Source: JBAROU01 sp049642385 (GTDB taxonomy: Bacteria; Chloroflexota; Dehalococcoidia; DSTF01; RBG-16-68-14). From it: a stretch of 8,459 nt of DNA. The position numbers and the translations under genes were made by a program. The notes beneath the pieces are model-generated. The model was given only the letters and a program-made list of their open reading frames with translations. It made no database searches and had not been told where the DNA came from. Positions 1 to 5,465 of this stretch are shown here, one piece after another. The number at the start of each line of letters is the position of its first letter. The first letter of the stretch is position 1. The stretch is from positions 1-8,459 of the forward strand of contig JBAROU010000144.1 in NCBI GenBank assembly GCA_049642385.1, in the 5' to 3' direction.

Positions 1-2
1 GC

Positions 3-569
3 TTCGGCCCATTTTCCGAGGTCGAGGTCGCTGGCATCGACGAGGTGCTCATCAGCGCCACGGAGATCGAGCAGCGCATCGCCGAGCTGGGCGCGCAGAT
101 TTCGCGTGACTACAAAGGCAGCGAGCCGTTGCTCATCGGCGTGCTGCGTGGTGTCACGTGCTTCATGGCCGACCTCATCCGCCACATCTCGCTACCACTT
201 GCGATCGACTTCATGGCGATCTCCTCGTACGACGATGATCGCAACGAGTCGGTGCGCATCATCAAAGACCTGGACGAGCCGTTAGCGGATCGCGATGTGC
301 TCCTCGTCGAGGACATCGTCGACACCGGCATGACGCTGAACACGCTGCTCGATGAGCTGCGCGGCCGCAAGCCACGCTCCCTCAAGGTGTGCACGCTGCT
401 CGACAAGCGCGCGCGCCGCCTCGTCGATGTGCCGATCGACTACGTCGGTTTCGAGGTGCCCGATGAGTTCGTTGTGGGATACGGGCTGGACTTCCGCCAG
501 AAGTTCCGCAACCTGCCCTTTATCGCCACGCTCAAGCGTGACTGGATGCAGGCCCAGGCTTCGTCCTGA
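3..569 (+). CDS. hpt: Hypoxanthine (guanine) phosphoribosyltransferase, 5'-partial
   Basis: Purine-salvage enzyme of the cytoplasm: it joins hypoxanthine or guanine to PRPP, giving IMP or GMP plus pyrophosphate. Counting from the GTG at 45 (174 residues), the family landmarks are the pyrophosphate loop LRG at 35-37, the PRPP-binding motif VLLVEDIVDTGMTL at about 85-98 with E89/D90 and the presumed catalytic base D93, the base-contacting lysine K121, and the C-terminal block VGFEVPDEFVVGYGLDF. The frame stays open upstream of 45 to the window edge and encodes GIDEVLIS, which resembles the usual family N-terminus. There is no Shine-Dalgarno before the GTG and no other start codon in view, so the real start is probably outside the window; the GTG at 45 is the fallback. 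In many bacteria hpt follows tilS, but that gene would lie off the left edge. Identification is secure; only the start is uncertain. Confidence 0.95.
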   Translation, partial: FGPFSEVEVAGIDEVLISATEIEQRIAELGAQISRDYKGSEPLLIGVLRGVTCFMADLIRHISLPLAIDFMAISSYDDDRNESVRIIKDLDEPLADRDVLLVEDIVDTGMTLNTLLDELRGRKPRSLKVCTLLDKRARRLVDVPIDYVGFEVPDEFVVGYGLDFRQKFRNLPFIATLKRDWMQAQASS

Positions 570-570
570 G

Positions 571-591
571 GCCCCGCCCGAAGGCCGGGGC
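571..591 (+). terminator. GC hairpin after hpt, possible terminator without a T tract
   Basis: Two bases after the hpt stop, GCCCCG (571-576) pairs with CGGGGC (586-591). Two further C-G pairs can form inside around a short CGAA-type loop with one bulged base. The stem is strong but is followed by CAAAGAACGA rather than a T run. It is therefore not a classic intrinsic terminator and may instead protect the 3' end of the message or act with a factor. Confidence 0.35.
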
Positions 592-854
592 AAAGAACGA
601 CCCCGAGTAACCTCTCCGGTCCTCCGGCTTCACCCTCCACCGGCTCTCCCCGCCGCGCACCCTTGCGGGCCGCTCGCGGTTCCCTCCGGCTTCGTCCACC
701 GACTACCGTATCAGCCACTCGGGGCCGAGATCCACGGTATCACCGAGGTTCGAAGGTGTCAAGATGTAAACTGTTAAGTTACGTTAGTTTTTTGCATCAC
801 AACTGTCGCACGAGTGCAAGCAAATTCGGCGTTGTCCCACACCACAAACACGCA
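592..854 (+). other. Gene-free stretch between hpt and the diiron gene
   Basis: No convincing gene is present: the short open frames lack ribosome sites and known motifs. Bases 611-660 are strikingly C-rich and G-poor (by count 29 C and 9 G in 50), the composition of a Rho-loading site, which would suit an upstream gene lacking an intrinsic terminator. CCTCCGGCTTC occurs twice, at 621-631 and 683-693, each soon followed by CCACCG. From about 760 the DNA becomes AT-richer, with a T6 run at 788-793, as expected near a promoter. The inverted repeat at 701-741 and the TGTC[G/C]CA repeats are listed separately. Confidence 0.5.
701..741 (+). repeat. Nested inverted repeat, possible structured RNA or operator
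   Basis: The outer arms are TACCGT (704-709) and ACGGTA (734-739), extended by GA (701-702) pairing with TC (740-741) if C703 bulges. Inside lies a second hairpin, CTCG (718-721) with CGAG (726-729) around the loop GGGC. Together they could fold as one two-tier hairpin of about 41 nt. No T run follows, so it is not a simple terminator. Function unknown. Confidence 0.4.
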
Positions 855-870
855 TTGACAGCGTGTCGCA
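804..870 (+). repeat. Three direct TGTC[G/C]CA repeats spaced about 30 bp
   Basis: TGTCGCA at 804-810, TGTCCCA at 833-839 and TGTCGCA at 864-870 have start-to-start distances of 29 and 31 bp. That is close to three helical turns, so all three copies would lie on nearly the same face of the DNA. The last copy sits inside the -35/-10 spacer of the promoter at 855-882. The pattern suggests binding sites for a regulator of the diiron gene, but 7-mers are short and chance is possible. Confidence 0.35.
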
Positions 871-882
871 GGGCGCTATAGT
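855..882 (+). promoter_or_regulatory. Sigma-70 type promoter for the diiron protein gene
   Basis: A perfect -35 TTGACA (855-860) is separated by 16 bp from TATAGT (877-882), a 5/6 match to the -10 consensus. The predicted transcription start is near 889-890, giving a leader of about 80 nt before the ATG at 970. This is the best promoter in the window, and it is read toward the diiron gene. Confidence 0.75.
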
Positions 883-889
883 AGATGGT

Positions 890-924
890 GAACGCTAACA
901 TAGTGATTCCTAAGTTAGCTGTTC
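890..924 (+). promoter_or_regulatory. Stem-loop at the predicted 5' end of the diiron mRNA
   Basis: GAAC (890-893) and GCTAAC (894-899) pair with GTTAGC (914-919) and GTTC (921-924). This gives ten base pairs with a single bulged T920 and a 14-nt loop. Because it begins at the predicted transcript start, it could be a 5'-terminal stem-loop that stabilises the mRNA. As DNA, it could equally be an operator overlapping +1. The pairing is read directly; either role is inference. Confidence 0.5.
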
Positions 925-956
925 TGGCGATTACGCGGGCCATCGACGTTCAAACG

Positions 957-962
957 AGGAGG
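957..962 (+). promoter_or_regulatory. Shine-Dalgarno of the diiron protein gene
   Basis: AGGAGG lies seven bases before the ATG at 970 inside the purine run GAGGAGGGAG. This is close to ideal and fixes the start codon. Confidence 0.85.
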
Positions 963-969
963 GAGACCC

Positions 970-2037
970 ATGGCCGTCGACCAAGATACACTCCACATGC
1001 TCAAAACGGAGTCGACCGAGCCAGCGCCTGTCGATCTGAGCTGGCTCGATCTCGATCAGACCTGGGGTATGAGGGCCAAGGCCGGCAAGCGTGGCCTCAC
1101 CCTCGATGAAGTCAACATCGGCGCCTACGGGCCGGAGACCAACGGCTCGGCGCCCGATCAGACGCACCGCATCCGTGGCGCAGCGAAGCGGGAGGCCGTA
1201 CCGCGCACGGGCTATTACCTGAGCAAGAAGGCTGACGTTTGGTCGGAAAACTCGACGATGCTCTACGAAGAGGCGGTACAGCGCCAGTGGTCGTCTGCCA
1301 CAGATATTCCGTGGGAGAAGCTCGAGCCGCTGCCGGACAAGATCGAGAGAGCGTTCTGCCAGCTCTGCACCTTCCTCACCGAGGTCGAGTTTATCGCCGG
1401 CGACACGCCTGGTCAGTGGGTCCCCAGGATCAGCAACCAGCACTTCGAGACCAAGCTCTTCCTCGCCTCGCAGATCATGGACGAGGCGCGCCATCTGGAT
1501 GTCTTCCGCAAGCGAGCGCTGGCCAACGGCGGCGGGCTGCTCCAGTCGAGCCCGACGTCCACGCTGCGCGTGATCATTAACGCGCGCGACTTCACCGAGA
1601 TGTCGGTGCTCATGCATGTACAGGCGGAGGGCTTCGTGCAGTCCATGTTCCGCATGGGCGAGCTGATCGCCCAGAACGATGCCGAGAAGCGCATCTTCCG
1701 GCTTTGCGCCCAGGACGAATCGCGCCACCTTGGGTATGGCGTCATGCACCTCAAGTACGTGCTCGAGAACGAGCCCTGGCGTCGCGACGAGATCCACGCT
1801 TACCTGGATGAGGCTGAGAACGCCGACCCTGAGACCGGCACCTTCGGCATCTCCGTCGCTGAGTCGCTCATCGTGCTGCTCGCGGGCGACACCGACAACA
1901 CCGACGAGGGTTTCAACAAGTTCATGGCGCTGCGCAAGCGCCAGGTGCAGGAGTACCTCCACCGCCTGCAGGTCGCCGGGCTCGGCGACCGCTACGAGCG
2001 CATGGATCCGGTCATGCGCATGGCGCTGGAGATGTAA
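970..2037 (+). CDS. Ferritin-like diiron protein (R2 / bacterial monooxygenase fold), substrate unknown
   Basis: A 355-residue soluble protein with the ligand pattern of carboxylate-bridged diiron enzymes. Two ExxH motifs are present, DEARH (E172, H175) and DESRH (E250, H253). A Glu in TEVEFIAG (E138 or E140) and E220 in HVQAEGFVQ fall at about the spacing seen in ribonucleotide reductase R2 and methane/toluene monooxygenase hydroxylases. The stretch YEEAVQRQWSSATDIPW (99-115) precedes this core; residues 1-85 are a less recognisable lead-in. Such proteins activate O2 for oxidation, hydroxylation or radical generation. No large reductase subunit, ferredoxin or reductase partner lies nearby, so I do not call it NrdB. 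It stands alone between its own strong promoter and a terminator, which suggests independent control. Automatic pipelines may name it ribonucleotide reductase small subunit-like or ferritin-like domain protein. The fold assignment is firm; the reaction is unknown. Confidence 0.85.
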   Translation: MAVDQDTLHMLKTESTEPAPVDLSWLDLDQTWGMRAKAGKRGLTLDEVNIGAYGPETNGSAPDQTHRIRGAAKREAVPRTGYYLSKKADVWSENSTMLYEEAVQRQWSSATDIPWEKLEPLPDKIERAFCQLCTFLTEVEFIAGDTPGQWVPRISNQHFETKLFLASQIMDEARHLDVFRKRALANGGGLLQSSPTSTLRVIINARDFTEMSVLMHVQAEGFVQSMFRMGELIAQNDAEKRIFRLCAQDESRHLGYGVMHLKYVLENEPWRRDEIHAYLDEAENADPETGTFGISVAESLIVLLAGDTDNTDEGFNKFMALRKRQVQEYLHRLQVAGLGDRYERMDPVMRMALEM

Positions 2038-2063
2038 GCCAGACGGACGTTCAGCGAGCAAAC

Positions 2064-2096
2064 AACAGCCCCCGCCTGAGGCGGAGGCTGTTTCTA
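2064..2096. terminator. Bidirectional intrinsic terminator between convergent genes
   Basis: AACAGCC (2064-2070) pairs with GGCTGTT (2086-2092), and CCGCC (2072-2076) with GGCGG (2080-2084), around the loop TGA. On the + transcript there is one C-A mismatch (2071/2085) and the tail is TTTCTACTTC. On the - transcript the same position becomes a G-U wobble, so the 13-pair stem is continuous, and the tail is GTTTGCTC. It lies 26 bases after the diiron stop and 25 before the ligase stop, and so serves both units. Confidence 0.8.
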
Positions 2097-2117
2097 CTTC
2101 GCTTCGATGCGTCGCTG

Positions 2118-4022
2118 CTACGCTTCGTTCGGCGTCTCGTCCTCCGACGTCGCCTCAGGCTCGGGCGCGAGCGCCAGCTCTTGCCACCGCTTCACGTCGA
2201 ACGAGTAGGAGTCTTCGATCCGCCCGCGCGCGACGTCCTGGAGCGCCGTCTTCGGTAGGGGAGTGTCCGTGAGGATAAGCTCGCTCACCCGCTTGTGAGG
2301 GGCCAGCTCCTTCGCTTGCGCGTCCAGCTCCTTTTGCACGAGCGCGCGCACCGTTTGCTCGGTCAGCTCCGCGCCGTTGACCAGCGCGCGCGCGGCTTCG
2401 AGGTTCGGGGACACGATCGCGCCCACCTGTGTCTTATCTCGATTCTGGCGGGGCACCACACAAACGTCTTGCAACAGCTCGCTGCCCCGGAAGCGCTCCT
2501 CCAGCTCGTCGGGCACTACTTTCTCGCCCGAATCGAGCACGATCACATATTTGCTCCGTCCGGTGATCCAGATGTTGCCTTCGTCGTCGATCCGGCCCAG
2601 GTCGCCGGTGCGCAGCCACTCGCCCACCTTCGCCGCCCCTGTTTCCTCCGGCGCTTGCCAGTAGCCGGCGAAGACGTTGGGGCCGCGCACGATCAGCTCG
2701 CCCTCGCCGTGCAGGTGCACGAAGATATCCTTCTCCGGCACGTCGATGAGCTTCACTTCGACGCCATCGAGTGGCTCGCCGACGCTACCCGCGAGCTCTT
2801 CGTAGTGATTGCTGAAGAAAAACTTGCTTGGCTGCCAGCGCTGCAACGCGACAACCGGCGCCGCCTCGCTCAGTCCCCAGCCTTGGAGCACGGGAAGACC
2901 CAGTCGGTAGAACTGGTGCATCACCTCCGGCTTGATGGCCGCCCCGCCTGTGACCACGAAGCGAAGGCTGCCGCCGAGCAGCTGGTAGACCTCTCGGAAC
3001 ACCAAGCGACCGAGGTTCACGCCCGTGCGGCGCTTCGCCACGTCGACGACGCGCAGCCCGCGCTCGAACATCTCGAGCCGGCCTTCCGCCTCGGCGCGAC
3101 GCACCACGGCGCGATACATCTGCTCGAACAGCGCCGGCACGCCCAGGAAGATCGTCGGTCGTGTTTCCTGGAGCCGGTCGCGCACGCGCAGCAGGTCGTT
3201 CTCGAACGTCAGCTCTCCGCCCACGGCGGCATTCGCCAGGAACACGATGAACGGGAACGCGTGATGCAGCGGCAGCACCAGCACCATTCGATCTTTCTCA
3301 TCGACTTGCAGAGTGCGCCGGATCGACTCCACGTTCGACGTGAAGTTCTTGTGGCTGAGCATAACGCCCTTCATCCCACCCGTCGTGCCCGATGTGAACA
3401 CGATCGATGCGATGTCGTCCGGCTCGACGTGGCGTCGTTCCAGCTCGGCGCGGCTCTCCTCCGTTGCGTTATCACCGACCTGGTCGAACGGCAGATGGCC
3501 GGGCCGGCCGCGGCGCAGGAATCGCGGCGGCCGTCCGGGTCGCGTCTCCGTTCCACCAATGACGATCACCTTCTCGGCTGGTGGTAGCTGGCCGTCCAGT
3601 CGCTCGGCGACGCGATTCGAGACGATGATGAAGCGCGCGCCGGAGCGCTGCACAAGCTCTTCGATCTCGCCGCGCTTCAGCTCAGTGTAGAGCGGGACGG
3701 CGATGCCACCTGCCAATGATAGTCCAAAGTAGGCGACGACCCAGTCCAGACAGTTCTCGCAGATAATCGCAGTGCGGTCGCCTTTCTGGAGACCAAATGC
3801 GATCATCCCGGCCGCGAAGTCGTTCGCCTGACGCCACAGCTCATCGAAGGTGAGCGTCTGCCAATCACCCTCGACTTTTTGCTGGAAGCCCACCTTCCGG
3901 CCAAAGCGGGCCTGGCCGTCGCGCAGCATCGCCGGGATCGTGAGCGGCGTCTCGCTCGTGCGCAGAAACTCAGCGATCGGGTCTTCGTTGATGATCTTGG
4001 GCTTGAAGAGGTTGATGACCAT
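2118..4022 (-). CDS. AMP-binding long-chain acyl-CoA ligase-like protein with atypical C-terminal domain
   Basis: A 634-residue ANL-superfamily protein, closest in style to long-chain fatty acyl-CoA synthetases, which make acyl-AMP from fatty acid and ATP and then the CoA thioester. The N-domain is complete: P-loop TSGTTGGMKG (210-219), A5 motif GWGLSEAAP (381-389) and A7 RTGDLG (471-476). The C-domain is odd. The hinge block reads GRSKYVIVLDSGEK, with Tyr492 where families usually have Asp (GRxKD). The A10 block reads LPKTALQDVARG, where alignment to LPxTxTGK puts Asp596 at the catalytic lysine; K591 is the nearest lysine. An Arg-rich linker lies at 161-176. No transmembrane segment or signal peptide is evident. 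It is last in the - strand operon, 9 nt after the transporter stop. The Shine-Dalgarno AAGGAG is 12 nt from the ATG, rather far, but no better in-frame start exists. Family secure; catalytic competence and substrate uncertain. Confidence 0.9.
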   Translation of the reverse strand: MVINLFKPKIINEDPIAEFLRTSETPLTIPAMLRDGQARFGRKVGFQQKVEGDWQTLTFDELWRQANDFAAGMIAFGLQKGDRTAIICENCLDWVVAYFGLSLAGGIAVPLYTELKRGEIEELVQRSGARFIIVSNRVAERLDGQLPPAEKVIVIGGTETRPGRPPRFLRRGRPGHLPFDQVGDNATEESRAELERRHVEPDDIASIVFTSGTTGGMKGVMLSHKNFTSNVESIRRTLQVDEKDRMVLVLPLHHAFPFIVFLANAAVGGELTFENDLLRVRDRLQETRPTIFLGVPALFEQMYRAVVRRAEAEGRLEMFERGLRVVDVAKRRTGVNLGRLVFREVYQLLGGSLRFVVTGGAAIKPEVMHQFYRLGLPVLQGWGLSEAAPVVALQRWQPSKFFFSNHYEELAGSVGEPLDGVEVKLIDVPEKDIFVHLHGEGELIVRGPNVFAGYWQAPEETGAAKVGEWLRTGDLGRIDDEGNIWITGRSKYVIVLDSGEKVVPDELEERFRGSELLQDVCVVPRQNRDKTQVGAIVSPNLEAARALVNGAELTEQTVRALVQKELDAQAKELAPHKRVSELILTDTPLPKTALQDVARGRIEDSYSFDVKRWQELALAPEPEATSEDETPNEA

Positions 4023-4031
4023 GGCGGGAGG

Positions 4032-5435
4032 TCACTCCTTCTGGAACGCTGTCGGTGGATGGCCTTCAATTGCCGCCAGTTCGCCGTCATCCGTCAGGTG
4101 GTAACCGCGGACGAACACGGCGTATCCGATGAGGGCGCAGGCGCCTGCGATAGGGCCGATCAGCCGAATACCGAGGGGGTCCTCGGCGCTCCGGCCGAAG
4201 AGGGCCAGCATCAGGGCGAAGATGCCTGCTGCCAGACCTAACCCCCCTTTCTGCAGCGTTGCCTGCATTCCGTAGTATATCGCTTCCCGGCGTTCACCGG
4301 TGCGCCGTTCATCATGATCAATGATATCTGCTAGGAGCGCGTTGGGGAATACGAACAACCCCGCCAGCGGCACACCCAGCCCCAGCAACAGCAACGACTG
4401 CACCGCCTTCGAGCCCGGCAAGAACCCCACGAAGAACAGCAGTGGAAAGTACAGCGCGCAGAGCAGCATCGATCCTGCGTACGCCGTTCGTTTGCTGGTG
4501 CGTGCTGCCAAAGTGGACATAATGGGCACTGTCACGAGCAGCGGCAAGAATGTCAGCCCCGAAAGCAACGCTACCAGCTCACCCGTGTCGTTCAGATCGG
4601 GAAGGAATGGCAGGCTGATCGTCGTGTCGTGTAGTACGACATCGACATAAAACGGCAGCCATTGGGTCAGCATCACCTGCGCCGCCGTGAACAACACGAA
4701 CGCAGGCACAAACGCCAGGAACTGGCTGTTGGCGAGCGTCTCGCGGAGCGATTGCCGGAAATTGAGTGTCGATGGCGGCGCCTCCAATCGAACGTGATCC
4801 TTTACACCCAACACCGGCAGGTAGCGGAACACGAGCGTGGCTCCCGCCATGAACAGGCCCATACCGGCGAATCCCCACGCGTCGATCATCGGCCCGGCGA
4901 GCAGAAAGACGATGCCTGCCCCGACCGCCCCGAAGAGCACCTTCCACACTGAAACGCTCACTCGCTCTCGAGATGTCGAGGCGATCTCTGGCAGCAGGGC
5001 TTCGTACGGCCCGCCTACAAGCGTATTGAACAAGAAGAACGCCTCCAGCAAGGCGAAGAGATACAGCCCGTTCCAAAGGCTCTCGCCGTCTACGGGAGGC
5101 GTCCAGAGCAGGAAGAACGTCACCGCCAGCAGCGGCGTCCCGAAGATGATGAACGGCAAGCGTCGGCCCCAGCGACTGCGGGTAACGTCGCTCCAGTACC
5201 CGATGAGCGGGTCGTCCAGCGCCTCGATGATCCGCCCGACGACAATGATCGCGCCGACGACCGCGATCGGCACCAGCGCTGTGCGACCCTCGTCCTCGGG
5301 TGGAGCATAGAAGAAGAAGAGCCACGCCGCGATGGCCTGGAAGGTGATGTTGGAGGCCAGGCTCCCGGAAGCGTAGAGCAGCTTGTCCCGTAAGGGCAGC
5401 TCTCCGGCGCCAGGCGCTTCAGGTCGCGTCGTCAC
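4032..5435 (-). CDS. MFS transporter, GPH/MelB (MFS_2) type, possibly lipid or fatty-acid carrier
   Basis: A 467-residue inner-membrane carrier with about twelve hydrophobic segments (roughly 31-43, 55-70, 94-111, 122-141, 164-182, 189-206, 238-262, 285-304, 317-337, 345-366, 395-413, 423-442). The GPH signature RIIEALDDPLIGYWSD...RSRWGRR occurs at 68-92, and DHDERRTGERREAIYYG at 373-389 is the second family hallmark. By eye alignment D75 matches MelB cation-site Asp59, while the Asp55 position is Glu71. The family includes sugar symporters and the animal lysophosphatidylcholine carrier MFSD2A. The downstream acyl-CoA ligase makes a lipid or fatty-acid substrate plausible, but a sugar or other solute cannot be excluded. 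The start is GTG, 30 nt after the sigma gene stop. The mRNA there is pyrimidine-rich with no Shine-Dalgarno, so initiation may depend on coupling. Family confident, substrate unknown. Confidence 0.88.
   Translation of the reverse strand: MTTRPEAPGAGELPLRDKLLYASGSLASNITFQAIAAWLFFFYAPPEDEGRTALVPIAVVGAIIVVGRIIEALDDPLIGYWSDVTRSRWGRRLPFIIFGTPLLAVTFFLLWTPPVDGESLWNGLYLFALLEAFFLFNTLVGGPYEALLPEIASTSRERVSVSVWKVLFGAVGAGIVFLLAGPMIDAWGFAGMGLFMAGATLVFRYLPVLGVKDHVRLEAPPSTLNFRQSLRETLANSQFLAFVPAFVLFTAAQVMLTQWLPFYVDVVLHDTTISLPFLPDLNDTGELVALLSGLTFLPLLVTVPIMSTLAARTSKRTAYAGSMLLCALYFPLLFFVGFLPGSKAVQSLLLLGLGVPLAGLFVFPNALLADIIDHDERRTGERREAIYYGMQATLQKGGLGLAAGIFALMLALFGRSAEDPLGIRLIGPIAGACALIGYAVFVRGYHLTDDGELAAIEGHPPTAFQKE
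4035..4040 (-). promoter_or_regulatory. Shine-Dalgarno of the ligase, inside the transporter's last codons
   Basis: On the - strand AAGGAG forms the last two sense codons of the transporter and is followed directly by its TGA stop, then nine bases and the ligase ATG. The 12-nt spacing is longer than usual. Embedding the ribosome site in the upstream gene suggests translational coupling. Confidence 0.55.
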
Positions 5436-5465
5436 ACGAGGGGAGCAGAGCGGGCAGGGGAGAGG

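Noticed and set aside
570..740. On the - strand, GGAGGGAACCGCGAGC resembles the T-box antiterminator motif (AGGGTGGNACCGCG).
   Set aside because: It lacks the central TGG, and no - strand gene lies downstream: that strand runs into the antisense of hpt. A T-box would have nothing to regulate.
742..762. GGTTCGAA, as in a tRNA T-arm.
   Set aside because: The flanking five-base arms do not pair, and no anticodon arm or acceptor stem can be found around it.
768..793. AAACT/AGTTT inverted repeat followed by T6, terminator-like.
   Set aside because: The stem has five pairs with only one G-C and a 13-base loop, too weak for an intrinsic terminator.
780..890. NrdR-box search upstream of the R2-like gene.
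   Set aside because: CTATAGTAGATGG near the -10 only partly resembles the 16-bp NrdR box, and no paired second box is present.
885..1109. Open frame starting at ATG 885, a possible upstream leader peptide for the diiron gene.
   Set aside because: Its ATG lies at or before the predicted transcript start, has no ribosome site, and the frame runs far into the real gene out of phase.
2295..3587. A 430-codon open frame antisense to the acyl-CoA ligase, and a 376-codon frame antisense to the diiron gene (931-2061).
   Set aside because: Both mirror genes with clear family motifs. Their translations are His/Arg/Leu-rich without domains, typical shadows of GC-rich third-position codons.
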